Positions 43,774-52,680 of a DNA stretch of 64,000 bases are shown piece after piece. Position 1 is the first letter of the stretch. Every line of letters starts with the position of its first letter. Location of the stretch: contig WYCW01000004.1 of NCBI GenBank assembly GCA_011392765.1, forward strand, positions 884,205 through 948,204. Direction: 5' to 3'. The notes below the pieces were generated by a model. It saw only the letters and a list, made by a program, of their open reading frames with translations. It was not told the origin of the DNA and did not search any database. This DNA is from Candidatus Thiosymbion ectosymbiont of Catanema sp. Cochon2018 (GTDB taxonomy: Bacteria; Pseudomonadota; Gammaproteobacteria; Chromatiales; Chromatiaceae). A program made the position numbers and the translations under genes.

Positions 43774-44214
43774 TGAATGATGAGTGATGAGTGGTGAGTG
43801 GTGAGTGACCATACGGTTCATCCCCACAGGTGTGGGGAACATACTGGCGCCTTGGGTTTAGCGGGATTAGGGGCTGTGACATTCATCCGAACGAAGGCGA
43901 TCGCGAGAAATTTTTCGTGTCGACCAGGCGCAGGGAGGAAAAATCGTAGGTGTTAGGATAGGCTGTACCCACCCGGCTAGGCGCGGTATTGGTGGACACA
44001 GCCCACCCTACGGCTGAAGACCGTCGTTCCGGCTGGGACGCCGGGACCCAGACGCCATGGATGGCAGGCCTGTTGGCGCTTTCAGGCTTGTCTGGCTTAT
44101 GCGTTCGTAACGTCAATAGCCCCAGTGCCAGTAAACTGGCATCTACTAACGCATGTTAGCTGTACTAGAGAATAAGCACCACAGGAAGAACGTTATTACG
44201 GTAATATTTAGTTT
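43774..44214. other. Gap with TGAGTGA words, a CRISPR-like unit and a family F fragment
   Basis: No gene. Tandem TGAGTGG/TGAGTGA words follow the porin stop. A solitary CRISPR-like repeat is at 43814-43841. CTAGGCGCGGTATTGGTGG ... CAGCCCACCCTACGG at 43978-44013 is half of a family F interior. The last 100 bases are AT-rich and should contain the promoter of the next operon. Confidence 0.6.
43814..43841 (+). repeat. Solitary type I-E-like CRISPR repeat unit
   Basis: CGGTTCATCCCCACAGGTGTGGGGAACA is a 28-base palindromic unit closely matching the type I-E repeat consensus (CGGTTTATCCCC...GGGGAACA). No second unit occurs within 100 bases either side and no cas gene is in the window, so it is not called as an array. 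Confidence 0.6.
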
Positions 44215-45144
44215 ATGAAGACATTTCACAACATTAATGTGCCGCATCCGTTCCCCTATCAAGGTAGTAAACGGAGCATTGCGAAGTATATTCTCCCCTA
44301 TTTCCCTTTTAATGTCCGATGCCTGATTGAGCCATTTTGTGGTGCTGGAGCAGTCTCTATTGCTGCTGCTGCCCATGGTCTTGCAAAGCGATTCGCACTG
44401 AATGATCTTAACAAACCTCTAATGGAGTTGTGGATAGAAATTCTAGAACGGCCAGAATTATTGTGTGACGAATATGAAAGGCAATGGCTGGAACAATACC
44501 CAGATAGAAAATCGTATTTTTTCAAGGTACGGGATGAGTTCAATACAACTCATAACCCACATCAGTTGCTTTACCTGCTTGCTCGAATTGTAAAGGGGTC
44601 TGTTAGGTATAGCTCCGATGGCCTATTCAACCAAAGTGCTGATAACCGTCGCTCAGGTATGCGGCCAAACACTATGAGGCAAAACATTTTTGGCGTATCC
44701 GCGCTGTTGGCCAGAAAAACGACTATTTCCGCAGTAGATTTTCGTAAAGCCGTAAAAAAAGCAGAAAATAATGATTTAGTTTATATGGATCCACCCTATC
44801 AAGGAACATCATTTACTAGAGATCATCGCTACTTCAATGGTCTGTCTTATGATGACTTCGTCGATGTCCTTGTGCTTTTGAATGAGAAAAACATCTCCTA
44901 CATAATCAGTTATGATGGTGTTACTGGTAATAAAAATCATGGCAAACTGCTTCCAAATAGTCTTTCCCTACGTCATCTACATATTCATGCCGGTAGGTCG
45001 AGCCAAGCCACGCTTCTTGGTAACAGCCACAAAACCATTGAATCGTTATATTTGTCTTCATCTTTAGTTCATCGTTTGGAAAGCGAGAAATCCGCTAGAA
45101 AGGGCTATGAAGAAAAAGTACAGCAAGAGCTTGTGCTTATATGA
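44215..45144 (+). CDS. D12-class N6-adenine DNA methyltransferase
   Basis: A 309-residue Dam/DpnM-like enzyme: PHPFPYQGSKRSIAKYILPYFP, AdoMet site IEPFCGAGAVSIAAA (39-53), catalytic YMDPPYQGTSFTRDH with DPPY at about 192-195, then YIISYDG. It methylates adenine in a specific DNA sequence. It overlaps the HNH gene by 4 bases (ATGA), indicating a type II restriction-modification operon. The pair is AT-richer than the surrounding genes. Confidence 0.9.
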   Translation: MKTFHNINVPHPFPYQGSKRSIAKYILPYFPFNVRCLIEPFCGAGAVSIAAAAHGLAKRFALNDLNKPLMELWIEILERPELLCDEYERQWLEQYPDRKSYFFKVRDEFNTTHNPHQLLYLLARIVKGSVRYSSDGLFNQSADNRRSGMRPNTMRQNIFGVSALLARKTTISAVDFRKAVKKAENNDLVYMDPPYQGTSFTRDHRYFNGLSYDDFVDVLVLLNEKNISYIISYDGVTGNKNHGKLLPNSLSLRHLHIHAGRSSQATLLGNSHKTIESLYLSSSLVHRLESEKSARKGYEEKVQQELVLI

Positions 45145-45875
45145 CAAAGCAGAATTACCCCCCGGAGTTTCTGAAACTGCTCAAGAGCGTTGATGCTAAG
45201 CGCCCTAAAACGGTTATTGACCATATCCTGAAACATGGGCAAATAACAACAGAGGAACTGAAGGACACTTATGGGTATAACCATCCACCCCGCGCGATAA
45301 GGGATGTCCGTGAACAAGGCATTCCTATTAGAACCTTCCGTGTTACTGGGTCTGATGGCAGAAAAATAGCAGCCTATAGGTTCGGCGATCCTTCGGAAGT
45401 GCGTGCTACCCAACTATCTGGCCGCACAGCATTCTCATCAAATCTTAAGGATACTCTGATAGAGGAATACGGACCACGTTGCAATATTTATCTTGAGCCT
45501 TTCCCTGTTAGAGAGTTGCAGATTGATCACAGAGTCCCGTTCGAAATCATCGGGAACAATGGCAACCTTTCTGATGATGTTAGTGAATACATGCTGTTAT
45601 GTGCCTCTGCAAATAGAGCAAAATCATGGAGTTGCGAAAATTGCGCAAACTGGAAAGATAAGTATGTAAATATCTGTCGGTCGTGTTATTGGGCATATCC
45701 AGAATCGTACACGCATATTGCCATGCGAGATGTACGAAGGCTTGATCTCTTATGGTCGGGTGAAGAAGTGACCGAATATGACACGCTTATTGAAGAGGCG
45801 GCCAAGGTGCAGGAAGAAGCGCCAGAATACGTAAAAAATGTACTCCGTAACCATTTCAAACGAAAAAGCAGCTAA
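45141..45875 (+). CDS. HNH-type restriction endonuclease (partner of the D12 MTase)
   Basis: A 244-residue protein. An N-terminal helical winged-helix-like part (VIDHILKHGQITTEELKDTYGYNHPPRAIRDVREQGI) probably reads DNA. A central HNH/beta-beta-alpha-metal region has CNIYLEPFPVRELQIDHRVPFEIIGN ... YMLLCASANRAKSW. A Zn-ribbon-like CENCANW/CRSCYWA follows. Coupling to the adenine MTase supports a type II restriction enzyme; the recognition site cannot be read. Confidence 0.82.
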   Translation: MTKQNYPPEFLKLLKSVDAKRPKTVIDHILKHGQITTEELKDTYGYNHPPRAIRDVREQGIPIRTFRVTGSDGRKIAAYRFGDPSEVRATQLSGRTAFSSNLKDTLIEEYGPRCNIYLEPFPVRELQIDHRVPFEIIGNNGNLSDDVSEYMLLCASANRAKSWSCENCANWKDKYVNICRSCYWAYPESYTHIAMRDVRRLDLLWSGEEVTEYDTLIEEAAKVQEEAPEYVKNVLRNHFKRKSS

Positions 45876-46034
45876 CAAATAAATGCAACGGGCTTAAGAA
45901 TCGCCGATGGTGGCGAACTGATTCGTGTCTATTCGTGTTCATTCGTGGTTCATACCATTCCGCCACGACTGGTAGCCGGTGACTGGTAGCCGGAAGCTGG
46001 AAACATCAATCAACCTTGAGACACCCGTAAAATC

Positions 46035-47420
46035 ATGCGTTACCTCAGTACCCGCGGTGGGGTCGAGCCGGTCGGTTTCGCCACGGCCGTGATGATGGGT
46101 CTCGGCACCGACGGCGGGTTGCTGCTGCCCGAGACGGTGCCGCGGGTCGGTCCCGACACGCTGCGCGACTGGTCCGGCATAAGCTTCCGGGACCTGGCCG
46201 TGGAGCTCATGACTCCCTTCGTTGCCGATGCCATCCCGCGCACCGATCTGGTCGAGCTGATCGGCCGCTCCTACGCGATCTTCTCCCACCAGGAAGTGAC
46301 GCCGCTGGTGCAAGTCGGAGAACAACGGGTCCTGGAGCTCTTTCATGGCCCTACAGCGGCCTTTAAGGACGTAGCCCTGCAATTCCTCGGAAATGTCTTC
46401 GAGTACCTGCTGGCGAGACATGGCGGCCGGCTGAACATCCTGGGGGCGACCTCCGGGGACACGGGCTCGGCGGCCATCGCCGGAGTGCGCGGCAAGGAGC
46501 GGATCCGGATCTTCATCCTGCACCCCGCGGGCCGGGTCTCGCCGGTCCAGGAGCGGCAGATGACCACGGTGCTGGATGCCAACGTCCACAACATCGCCAT
46601 CCGCGGCACCTTCGACGACGGCCAACGCATCGTCAAGGACCTGTTCAACGACCTGGACTTTAAGCAGCAATACCACCTGGGGGCGATCAACTCCATCAAC
46701 TGGGCCCGCATCCTGGCCCAGATCGTCTACTACTTCTACGCCTGGGGCAGAATGAGTCGGGGCGACCCCGGATTCCGGATCGACTTTGCGGTCCCCACCG
46801 GCAACTTCGGCGACATCTTCGCCGGCTATATGGCCAAGCGCATGGGGTTGCCGATCGACCGGCTCCTGATCGCCACCAACCGCAACGACATCCTGACCCG
46901 ATTCGTCGCCGGCGGTCCCTATGCGGCGGGTACGGTCCATCCGACCCTGAGTCCGGCCATGGACATCCAGATCGCCTCCAATTTCGAGCGCTACCTGTAT
47001 TTTCTGGTGGGTCAGGACCCGGAGACAGTACGCGCCCTGCTCTCGGACCTGGACCGTACCGGGCGTATGGAGGTGACGGCGGAGCAGCGGGCGGCTTTGG
47101 CCGAGGATTTCGATGCCGCGGCCGTGAGCGACGCCCAAACCCTGGACCAGATCCGAGAGACCTACCAGCGCCACGGCTATCTGCTGGATCCCCACACCGC
47201 CGTCGGCGTCCGCGCCGCCCGGCACCGCGCCGACATGGTCTGCCTGGCCACGGCGCACCCGGCCAAGTTCAACGATGCGGTGCACCGAGCCATCGGCATC
47301 CAGGCGCCCCTACCGACCTGCCTGCGCGGGCTGCTGGAAAAAGAGACCCGGTGCACTCTATTGGATGCCACCGAGGAAGCGGTGCGGGATCACATCCGCG
47401 CCACTCTGGCGGCGAGATAA
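46035..47420 (+). CDS. thrC: Threonine synthase (class II, long form)
   Basis: A 461-residue PLP enzyme converting O-phosphohomoserine to threonine. Landmarks are MRYLSTRGGVEPVGFATAVMMGLGTDGGLLLP, FHGPTAAFKDVALQFLGN with PLP-lysine at 111, ILGATSGDTGSAAI, VPTGNFGDIFAGYMAKRMGLPI and DPHTAVGVRAA. It stands apart from hom and thrB, which are not in the window. Confidence 0.95.
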   Translation: MRYLSTRGGVEPVGFATAVMMGLGTDGGLLLPETVPRVGPDTLRDWSGISFRDLAVELMTPFVADAIPRTDLVELIGRSYAIFSHQEVTPLVQVGEQRVLELFHGPTAAFKDVALQFLGNVFEYLLARHGGRLNILGATSGDTGSAAIAGVRGKERIRIFILHPAGRVSPVQERQMTTVLDANVHNIAIRGTFDDGQRIVKDLFNDLDFKQQYHLGAINSINWARILAQIVYYFYAWGRMSRGDPGFRIDFAVPTGNFGDIFAGYMAKRMGLPIDRLLIATNRNDILTRFVAGGPYAAGTVHPTLSPAMDIQIASNFERYLYFLVGQDPETVRALLSDLDRTGRMEVTAEQRAALAEDFDAAAVSDAQTLDQIRETYQRHGYLLDPHTAVGVRAARHRADMVCLATAHPAKFNDAVHRAIGIQAPLPTCLRGLLEKETRCTLLDATEEAVRDHIRATLAAR

Positions 47421-47489
47421 ATCGACGCTTTGTGGGCCAAATATCGACACACCCTGGAAGTAATAAGGCGAGAGACTTCAGGATAGAAA

Positions 47490-48052
47490 CGAAGCAATTC
47501 GCTGAGCAAGGCAACCTGCCGCAGCGCAATCTGAGCGCCGCGCTCTTCCGGCTCGAAGCCAGCCGCACGCCGGCAGAGGTACTGACCATCCTCCATGCCT
47601 TGGTCGAGTGGCTCGTGGCACCGGAGCAAACCGGCCTGCGGCGGGCCTTTACTGTCTGGCTCAACCGGGTTTTTCTCCCCAAGCGACTTCCGGGCGTAGA
47701 ATTCGAGTCACTGACCGATTTGCACGAGGTACATGACATGTTGAGCAATCGCGTAGAAAGCTGGACGGACCAGTGGAAACGCCAGGGACTGGAGCAGGGC
47801 CTGGAACGGGGCCTGGAGCAGGGCTTGGAACAAGGCCGCCAGGAAACACGCCACCTGCTTACCCGCCAAACCCGTCGCCGCTTCGGTCCGACGGTCGCCA
47901 CCCAGGCCGAACCGCTCTTGACGGCAATTTCCGACCCCCTGCGGCTGGAGGATCTCGGTGATGCACTTCTCTCCTGCCCTGATGGAACCGCTTGGCTGCG
48001 TGTCCTGCGTCAAGCACAGTCCCTACCCACCGCCCGCGACGAGCGCCCATAA
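47490..48052 (+). pseudogene. Rpn-type (PD-(D/E)xK transposase-like) protein, C-terminal part only
   Basis: The frame encodes FAEQGNLPQRNLSAALFRLEASRTP, VEWLVAPEQTGLRRAFTVWL and a repeat of GLEQGLERGLEQGLEQG, then RRRFGPTVATQAEPLL. This is the C-terminal half of Rpn/RpnC-type recombination-promoting nuclease proteins with their typical tail. The N-terminal nuclease domain and a start are missing; the frame simply runs on from inside thrC. A remnant. Confidence 0.7.
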
Positions 48053-48062
48053 CCGACATCCG

Positions 48063-48150
48063 TTTGTTCCCACGCCCCGAAGACTGTGAAACTACCACTG
48101 GATTTTCAGAGCGCCAGGGACAGGGAAACATGATTTCCCCGATCCGGACC
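48063..48150. repeat. Half copy of the GTTCCCACGC element
   Basis: TTGTTCCCACGCCCCGAAGACTGTGAAACT...GGATTTTCAGAGCGCCAGGGACAGG parallels 9971-10030. Only one end is present. It forms the leader of the following synthase gene. Confidence 0.6.
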
Positions 48151-48174
48151 ATAAATCTTTCTCTTTCAGTCCCT

Positions 48175-49737
48175 ATGTCAACAACCCCCAGCATCGAGAT
48201 CCTCGACACCACCCTGCGGGACGGCGAGCAGACCCACGGGGTATCCTTCTCCCCGGCGGAGAAGACCAACATCGGCAAGATGCTCTTGGAGCTGGTGCGG
48301 GTGGACCGGATCGAAGTGGCCTCCGCCCGGGTGTCCAGGGGCGAGATCGAGGCCGTAGCCGGCATCGTCGACTGGGCGCAGGAAGCAGGACTGGCCGACC
48401 GGGTAGAAGTGCTCGGATTCATCGATCATGGAAAGAGCGTGGACTGGATCCTCGAGGCCGGTGGGCAGGTAATCAACCTGCTGGCCAAAGGCAGCGAGAA
48501 GCACTGCCGGCACCAGCTCGGCAAGACCCTGGACGAGCACCTGCACGACCTGCGCGTGAATATCGAGCTCGCCCGCGAGAAGGGCCTGGCCGTCAACCTC
48601 TACCTGGAGGACTGGTCGAACGGCTACCGCGACAATCCAGACTATGTCTACCAGTTGGTGGACCGGCTCGCCGACACGGGCGTCGGCCACTTCATGCTCC
48701 CGGACACCTTGGGCGTCATGACCCCGGACCGGGTTTCCAGCGCCCTGACGGACATGATCCGGCGCTTTCCCCACCTCGAGTTCGACTTCCATCCCCACAA
48801 CGACTATGGATTGGCCACGGCCAACGTGATCGCGGCCACCCAGGCAGGTGCGGCGGCGGTCCATTGCACCGTCAATTGCCTGGGGGAACGGGCCGGGAAC
48901 GCCTCCCTGGCGGAGGTCGTGGTCAATCTGCGTGACCAGCTCGGGTTGGACTTGAGGATCGACGAGACCCACCTGGTTCGGGTCAGCGAACTGATCGAAC
49001 ACTTCTCGGGCAAGCGCACCGCCAACAACACCCCCATCGTGGGCGAGGACGTCTTCACCCAGACCGCAGGCATTCATGCCGACGGCGACCACAAGGCCAG
49101 CCTCTACCATACCCGGCTGAGCCCGGAGCGCTTTGAACGCAGGCGTCGCTACGCCCTGGGCAAGCTCGCGGGCAAGGCCTCCCTGCTCAAGAACCTGGAA
49201 CGCCTCGATATCAGCCTCTCGGAGGAAGACCAGCGCAAGGTGCTCCAGAGGGTCATAGAGCTCGGGGACTCCAAGAAGAGCATCACCAGCGATGACCTGC
49301 CCTTCATCATCGCCGAGGTCCTCGAAGGCAAGGACTACAACCATGTGGAGCTGCTCTCATGCACCGTCACCAGCAGCCTGGGCCAGCAATCTATCGCCAA
49401 TATTCGTCTCCGGCTGCAGGGCGAGGACTTGACCGCCGACGGCAGCGGCAATGGCGGTTTCGATGCCTTCGCTGTGGCGATTGCCAAGATCTGGAAGAAA
49501 AAGGGATTTACCCCACCCAAACTGTTGGATTATGAGGTGCGGATCCCCAAGGGCGGCTCCTCCGACGCCCTGACCGAGTGCATCATCACTTGGCGGATTG
49601 GCGAGACCGGCGAGGTCCGCACCCGTGGTGTGCACGGCGATCAAGTGTTCGCGGCCATCAATGCCACCCTGCGGGTGCTGAACCTGCAGATACAACGGTC
49701 CCTGCAGCAGTCACGGTCCACCGACCCCGTTGCCTGA
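48175..49737 (+). CDS. 2-isopropylmalate/citramalate synthase family protein
   Basis: A 520-residue enzyme with HMGL-type TIM barrel (EILDTTLRDGEQTHGVSFSP, FHPHNDYGLATANVIAA, VNCLGERAGNASLAEV) and a C-terminal LeuA-type dimer/regulatory domain (ELLSCTVTSSLGQQSIANIRLR ... GNGGFDAFAVAIAKIWKK). It condenses acetyl-CoA with a 2-oxoacid in the leucine or isoleucine pathway. The TH after RDGEQ differs from the SPG of standard LeuA, so substrate choice (LeuA or CimA) is open. The ATG at 48175 is used; an in-frame ATG at 48130 is inside a repeat. Confidence 0.88.
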   Translation: MSTTPSIEILDTTLRDGEQTHGVSFSPAEKTNIGKMLLELVRVDRIEVASARVSRGEIEAVAGIVDWAQEAGLADRVEVLGFIDHGKSVDWILEAGGQVINLLAKGSEKHCRHQLGKTLDEHLHDLRVNIELAREKGLAVNLYLEDWSNGYRDNPDYVYQLVDRLADTGVGHFMLPDTLGVMTPDRVSSALTDMIRRFPHLEFDFHPHNDYGLATANVIAATQAGAAAVHCTVNCLGERAGNASLAEVVVNLRDQLGLDLRIDETHLVRVSELIEHFSGKRTANNTPIVGEDVFTQTAGIHADGDHKASLYHTRLSPERFERRRRYALGKLAGKASLLKNLERLDISLSEEDQRKVLQRVIELGDSKKSITSDDLPFIIAEVLEGKDYNHVELLSCTVTSSLGQQSIANIRLRLQGEDLTADGSGNGGFDAFAVAIAKIWKKKGFTPPKLLDYEVRIPKGGSSDALTECIITWRIGETGEVRTRGVHGDQVFAAINATLRVLNLQIQRSLQQSRSTDPVA

Positions 49738-50306
49738 TGCGGCGCCTTGTCTGCGCTTGTGTTTTGCACGTCCCAGCAGGGCGAGCGCGTATAAATTTCT
49801 TTTCGATCAAGAAATTGCTTCCGGTTTCCAGTCGCCGGCACGAGGTTGGGCAAAGGTGTAGGATGTGGTGAGCGCGGTTGATCGTTCAGGATGGCATCAC
49901 GAGGAGGCGCGAACCGCATCTTTGGACGGTGGTGTGTCCGACATCTGTCCACTGAGTCCATGTTGCCCATAGTGGTTGCCTCGAAGCTTGCGGTTCCCAC
50001 CATGGACCACATGGACTGAGTGGACAACATGGACGCGGAGCCTCGCTGGTTTTGATCGCCTCCGAATCTTCTGTATACTTATTCGTTCAGCTGAAAGGGG
50101 GCTTGAAAAGCCCCGCCGTGGGATTTTTCGATGCTCGAAGCCGAAAGCGTACTTCTGACTTGTTTCATCCCAATCAGTGACCGATTGAAGAGGGGGACAT
50201 CTCTACCCTACGCGGGTATCTCCGATTTTTCGAGGGTGCCCTGAAGTCAAATAACTCCTTGCCTTACCGCGGCGGCGGGAGGCTAATCGAGCCGAAAGGA
50301 GCTTTC
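49738..50306. other. Repeat-filled gap before rpsF
   Basis: No gene. It holds GAGCGCGTATAAATTTC (49789), the GGTGAGCGCGGTTGATCG block (49869) and the GTCCATG-word hairpin at 49944-50034, which with its left flank is an inverted copy of 19549-19690. From 50040 the sequence is repeat-free; GGGGCTTGAAAAGCCCC at 50097-50113 is a hairpin in the probable rpsF leader. Confidence 0.6.
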
Positions 50307-50714
50307 ATGCGACACTACGAAGTGGTTTTTCTGGTGCATCCCGGCCAGAGCGAGCAAGTGCCCGCCATGATCGAGCGTTACCGGAGCAATCTCGAAGAAC
50401 GCGGCGGTATCATCCATCGCCTGGAGGACTGGGGGCGACGCCAGCTCGCCTATCCGATCAACAAAGTCCACAAGGCCCATTACGTCCTGATGAACCTCGA
50501 GTGCGATCAGGAGGCGCTGGACGAGCTCGAGCGGGCGTTCCGTTTCAACGATGCAGTGCTGCGCAACCTGATCGTGCGCCGGGAGCGAGCCGTTACCGAG
50601 GCATCACCCCTGGCCAAGTCGGCGGAGGAGCGGGAGCAGTCCGAGGGTTCTTCCGGCAAGGAGCCGAAGGCGCGCGAGCGCGAGGCTAGGGTGCAGGATA
50701 GGGTAGAGGACTAA
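50307..50714 (+). CDS. rpsF: Ribosomal protein bS6
   Basis: A 135-residue S6 ([57 protein letters not shown]) with a charged C-terminal extension. It binds S18 and the central domain of 16S rRNA. An AAGGAG site precedes the ATG. It is the first gene of the rpsF-rpsR-DUF2232-rplI-dnaB cluster; priB is absent. Confidence 0.97.
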   Translation: MRHYEVVFLVHPGQSEQVPAMIERYRSNLEERGGIIHRLEDWGRRQLAYPINKVHKAHYVLMNLECDQEALDELERAFRFNDAVLRNLIVRRERAVTEASPLAKSAEEREQSEGSSGKEPKAREREARVQDRVED

Positions 50715-50729
50715 GGGTCGGAGGTTTTC

Positions 50730-50954
50730 ATGTCGCGTTTTTTTCGCCGCAAGCGTTATTGCCAATTTACCGCCGAGGGTATTACCGAAATCGACTACAA
50801 GGACCTGAACATGCTCAAGTCCTACATCAGCGAGTCCGGTAAGATCGTGCCCAGTCGCATAACCGGCACCTCGGCCAAGTATCAGCGCCAACTGACCCAG
50901 GCCATCAAGCGGGCACGTTACCTGGCCCTGCTGCCTTATACTGACGGTCACTGA
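50730..50954 (+). CDS. rpsR: Ribosomal protein bS18
   Basis: A 74-residue S18 with the family motifs [43 protein letters not shown] and [14 protein letters not shown]. It partners S6 in the small subunit. It follows rpsF by 15 bases. Confidence 0.97.
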   Translation: MSRFFRRKRYCQFTAEGITEIDYKDLNMLKSYISESGKIVPSRITGTSAKYQRQLTQAIKRARYLALLPYTDGH

Positions 50955-50966
50955 TTTTCAGGTCCG

Positions 50967-51046
50967 CACATGAATGCAAATAAACACAAATAAGGCAAAT
51001 TGTTTTGTTTTTAATTTGCGTCCATTCGCGTTCATTTGCGGACTGA
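50967..51046. repeat. Word hairpin between rpsR and DUF2232
   Basis: GCACATGAATGCAAATAAAC-ACAAATAAGGCAAATT faces AATTTGCGTCCATTCGCGTTCATTTGCGGAC. The arms are tandem 9-10 base words. It lies inside the ribosomal-protein operon. Confidence 0.7.
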
Positions 51047-51088
51047 AATCGTGTTTCCGTTACCGAATTCTTAACAAGGCGGTATTCG

Positions 51089-52000
51089 GTGCAGTCGCTG
51101 GCGAGCTTTGCCATGCGTGGCCGCTCCCAGGCCGCGTTGGTTGTGGCGGCGTCCGCCGTGTTGTCGCTTCTCTTGCCCCTGGTCGGATTGATCAGCTCGG
51201 CGACCGTTGCGCTGGTGACGCTGCGCAAGGGTGCCGGCGAAGGCCTGTTCGTGACCGCCTTTGCCGGGCTCGCCGGCGGATTGCTGACCTTTGCCGTCCT
51301 GGGAAGACCACTGCTGGCCATCGGTTTCGTACTGATCCTGTGGCTGCCGCTCTGGGTATTGGGGGTGGTGCTGCGCCGGACTCGGTCGCTGGCGCTGACG
51401 GTTCAGTTGGCCGCCTTGTCCGGCTTGCTGATCCTGGTGGGAATTCGCCTGCTGACGGCGGACCCGACTGTCTCTTGGATGGAACTGCTGGAGCCGCTAC
51501 GCCGGGGTCTGGTCGAGGGCAACGTTATTGAGGCCACTGAAAGCGAGCAGATGATGGCCCAGATCGCTCGCTGGATGACAGGCGCGTTCGCCACGGCTTT
51601 CTACTTCCAGCTCCTGCTGGCCCTGTTCATCGGGCGTTGGTGGCAGGCGTTGCTCTACAACCCGGGCGGTTTCGGTGCCGAGTTTCGCGCCTTTCGGGTA
51701 CGCTCCGAGGTGGGTTACGCGGCCCTGGGGCTGGCAATCGTGGTCCTGCTGCTGGACGAGGCCATGTGGGCGGCCGAGCTCTTGCTGCTGGCGGTGCCCC
51801 TGTTCTTTCTGCAGGGCGTGGCGATTGTGCATAGCCTGGTTCATGCCTATTCCCTGCATCGTGGATGGCTGATCGGATTCTACGTGTTGCTGTTGCTGAT
51901 CGCGCCCCACGCCGAGATCTTGGTTGCCGGGGTCGGCTTCCTGGATAGCTGGGTCGATCTGCGGGCACGGGTCGCTGCCCGAAAAGGGGGCCAAGACTAG
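51089..52000 (+). CDS. DUF2232 (YybS-like) membrane protein
   Basis: A 303-residue protein of about eight hydrophobic helices (SAVLSLLLPLVGLISSATVALVTLRKG at the start), the DUF2232 protein usually found between rpsR and rplI in related bacteria. Function unknown. A GTG start at 51089 is used; ATG at 51113 is possible. The TAG stop is the CTAG that opens a family A element. Confidence 0.82.
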   Translation: MQSLASFAMRGRSQAALVVAASAVLSLLLPLVGLISSATVALVTLRKGAGEGLFVTAFAGLAGGLLTFAVLGRPLLAIGFVLILWLPLWVLGVVLRRTRSLALTVQLAALSGLLILVGIRLLTADPTVSWMELLEPLRRGLVEGNVIEATESEQMMAQIARWMTGAFATAFYFQLLLALFIGRWWQALLYNPGGFGAEFRAFRVRSEVGYAALGLAIVVLLLDEAMWAAELLLLAVPLFFLQGVAIVHSLVHAYSLHRGWLIGFYVLLLLIAPHAEILVAGVGFLDSWVDLRARVAARKGGQD

Positions 52001-52214
52001 CGAGGCTTCGCCTCAGACCGACGAGGCGTGACCAACCGCACCGAAGAACCACGGATGAACACGGATAAACACGGATTGTGATCCGTGTTTATCCGTGTCT
52101 GCCTCCGTGGTTCAAAGGATTTGCGATTCCTGCCCAACAAGAGGCAGAACTATTTTTATGCAGCGCACAAACTTGACTCATTTGTAAAGATGTGGGTCCC
52201 TCAAGGGACTCTAG
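51997..52214 (+). mobile_element. Family A element with ACACGGAT core
   Basis: From CTAGCGAGGCTTCGCCTCAG to GGTCCCTCAAGGGACTCTAG. The core is ACCACGGATGAACACGGATA...TCCGTGTTTATCCGTGTCTG, close to the copy at 12705. It shares the left CTAG with the DUF2232 stop codon and the right CTAG with the next element. Confidence 0.85.
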
Positions 52215-52380
52215 CGAGGCTGCGCCTCAGACCGACGAGTCGCTATGGACAAGAACCACGAATGCACACGAATCGACACGAATTGTGATTTGTGTTTATT
52301 CGTGTCCATTCGTGGTTTGTCGATCGTGCACACAAAACTCGACTCATTTGCAAAAGTTCGAGGCAGTCTAGGAATCCTAG
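52211..52380 (+). mobile_element. Family A element with CACGAAT core
   Basis: From CTAGCGAGGCTGCGCCTCAG to GTCTAGGAATCCTAG. The core is ACCACGAATGCACACGAATC...ATTCGTGTCCATTCGTGGT, then CTCGACTCATTTGCAAAAG. It shares CTAG at both ends with neighbouring elements. Confidence 0.82.
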
Positions 52381-52531
52381 GGAGCGTTCTCAATCGAGCC
52401 AAATCCACGTAGCGCAGGCGTCCCGCCTGCCGGAACGCGGGGCCTCACCCGCGGGTGCAGGCGAGACGCCTGCGCTATGTACCTGTCGTTGATTTTTGCG
52501 ATGACCCAGATCAATTGAGAACGTCCTCTAG
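52377..52531. mobile_element. Family B miniature element
   Basis: Ends CTAGGGAGCGTTCTCAATCG and (CAATT)GAGAACGTCCTCTAG bound a GTAGCGCAGGCGTCCCGCC hairpin. It is third in a stack of three elements sharing CTAG. Confidence 0.82.
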
Positions 52532-52567
52532 TACACCTGCGTATAAAATCTGGAAACAACATTTAAG

Positions 52568-52622
52568 AACCACGAATGAACATGAATCCTCATTCGTGTA
52601 AATTCGTGTCCATTCGTGGTTC
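52568..52622. repeat. Word hairpin upstream of rplI
   Basis: GAACCACGAATGAACATGAATCC faces ATTCGTGTAAATTCGTGTCCATTCGTGGTTC. Free-standing (not within family A ends), 59 bases before the rplI start, so it is likely transcribed as part of the rplI leader. Confidence 0.7.
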
Positions 52623-52680
52623 AAGATGAGAGTTGCTTGCATTGATGTTTCCGTGCTGCAATCGCTATGGGGGTACCCAA

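Noticed and set aside
43814-43900. CRISPR array
   Set aside because: Only one repeat unit is present; no second repeat or spacer can be defined, so it is listed as a single repeat only.
47351-47489. Start of the Rpn-like protein inside thrC
   Set aside because: The frame overlaps the end of thrC only as a shadow; similarity to Rpn proteins begins after about 47490.
45939-49344. Long minus-strand frames opposite thrC and the LeuA/CimA gene
   Set aside because: Low-complexity Gly/Val/Asp/Arg products typical of antisense translation of GC-rich genes; the sense genes are complete.
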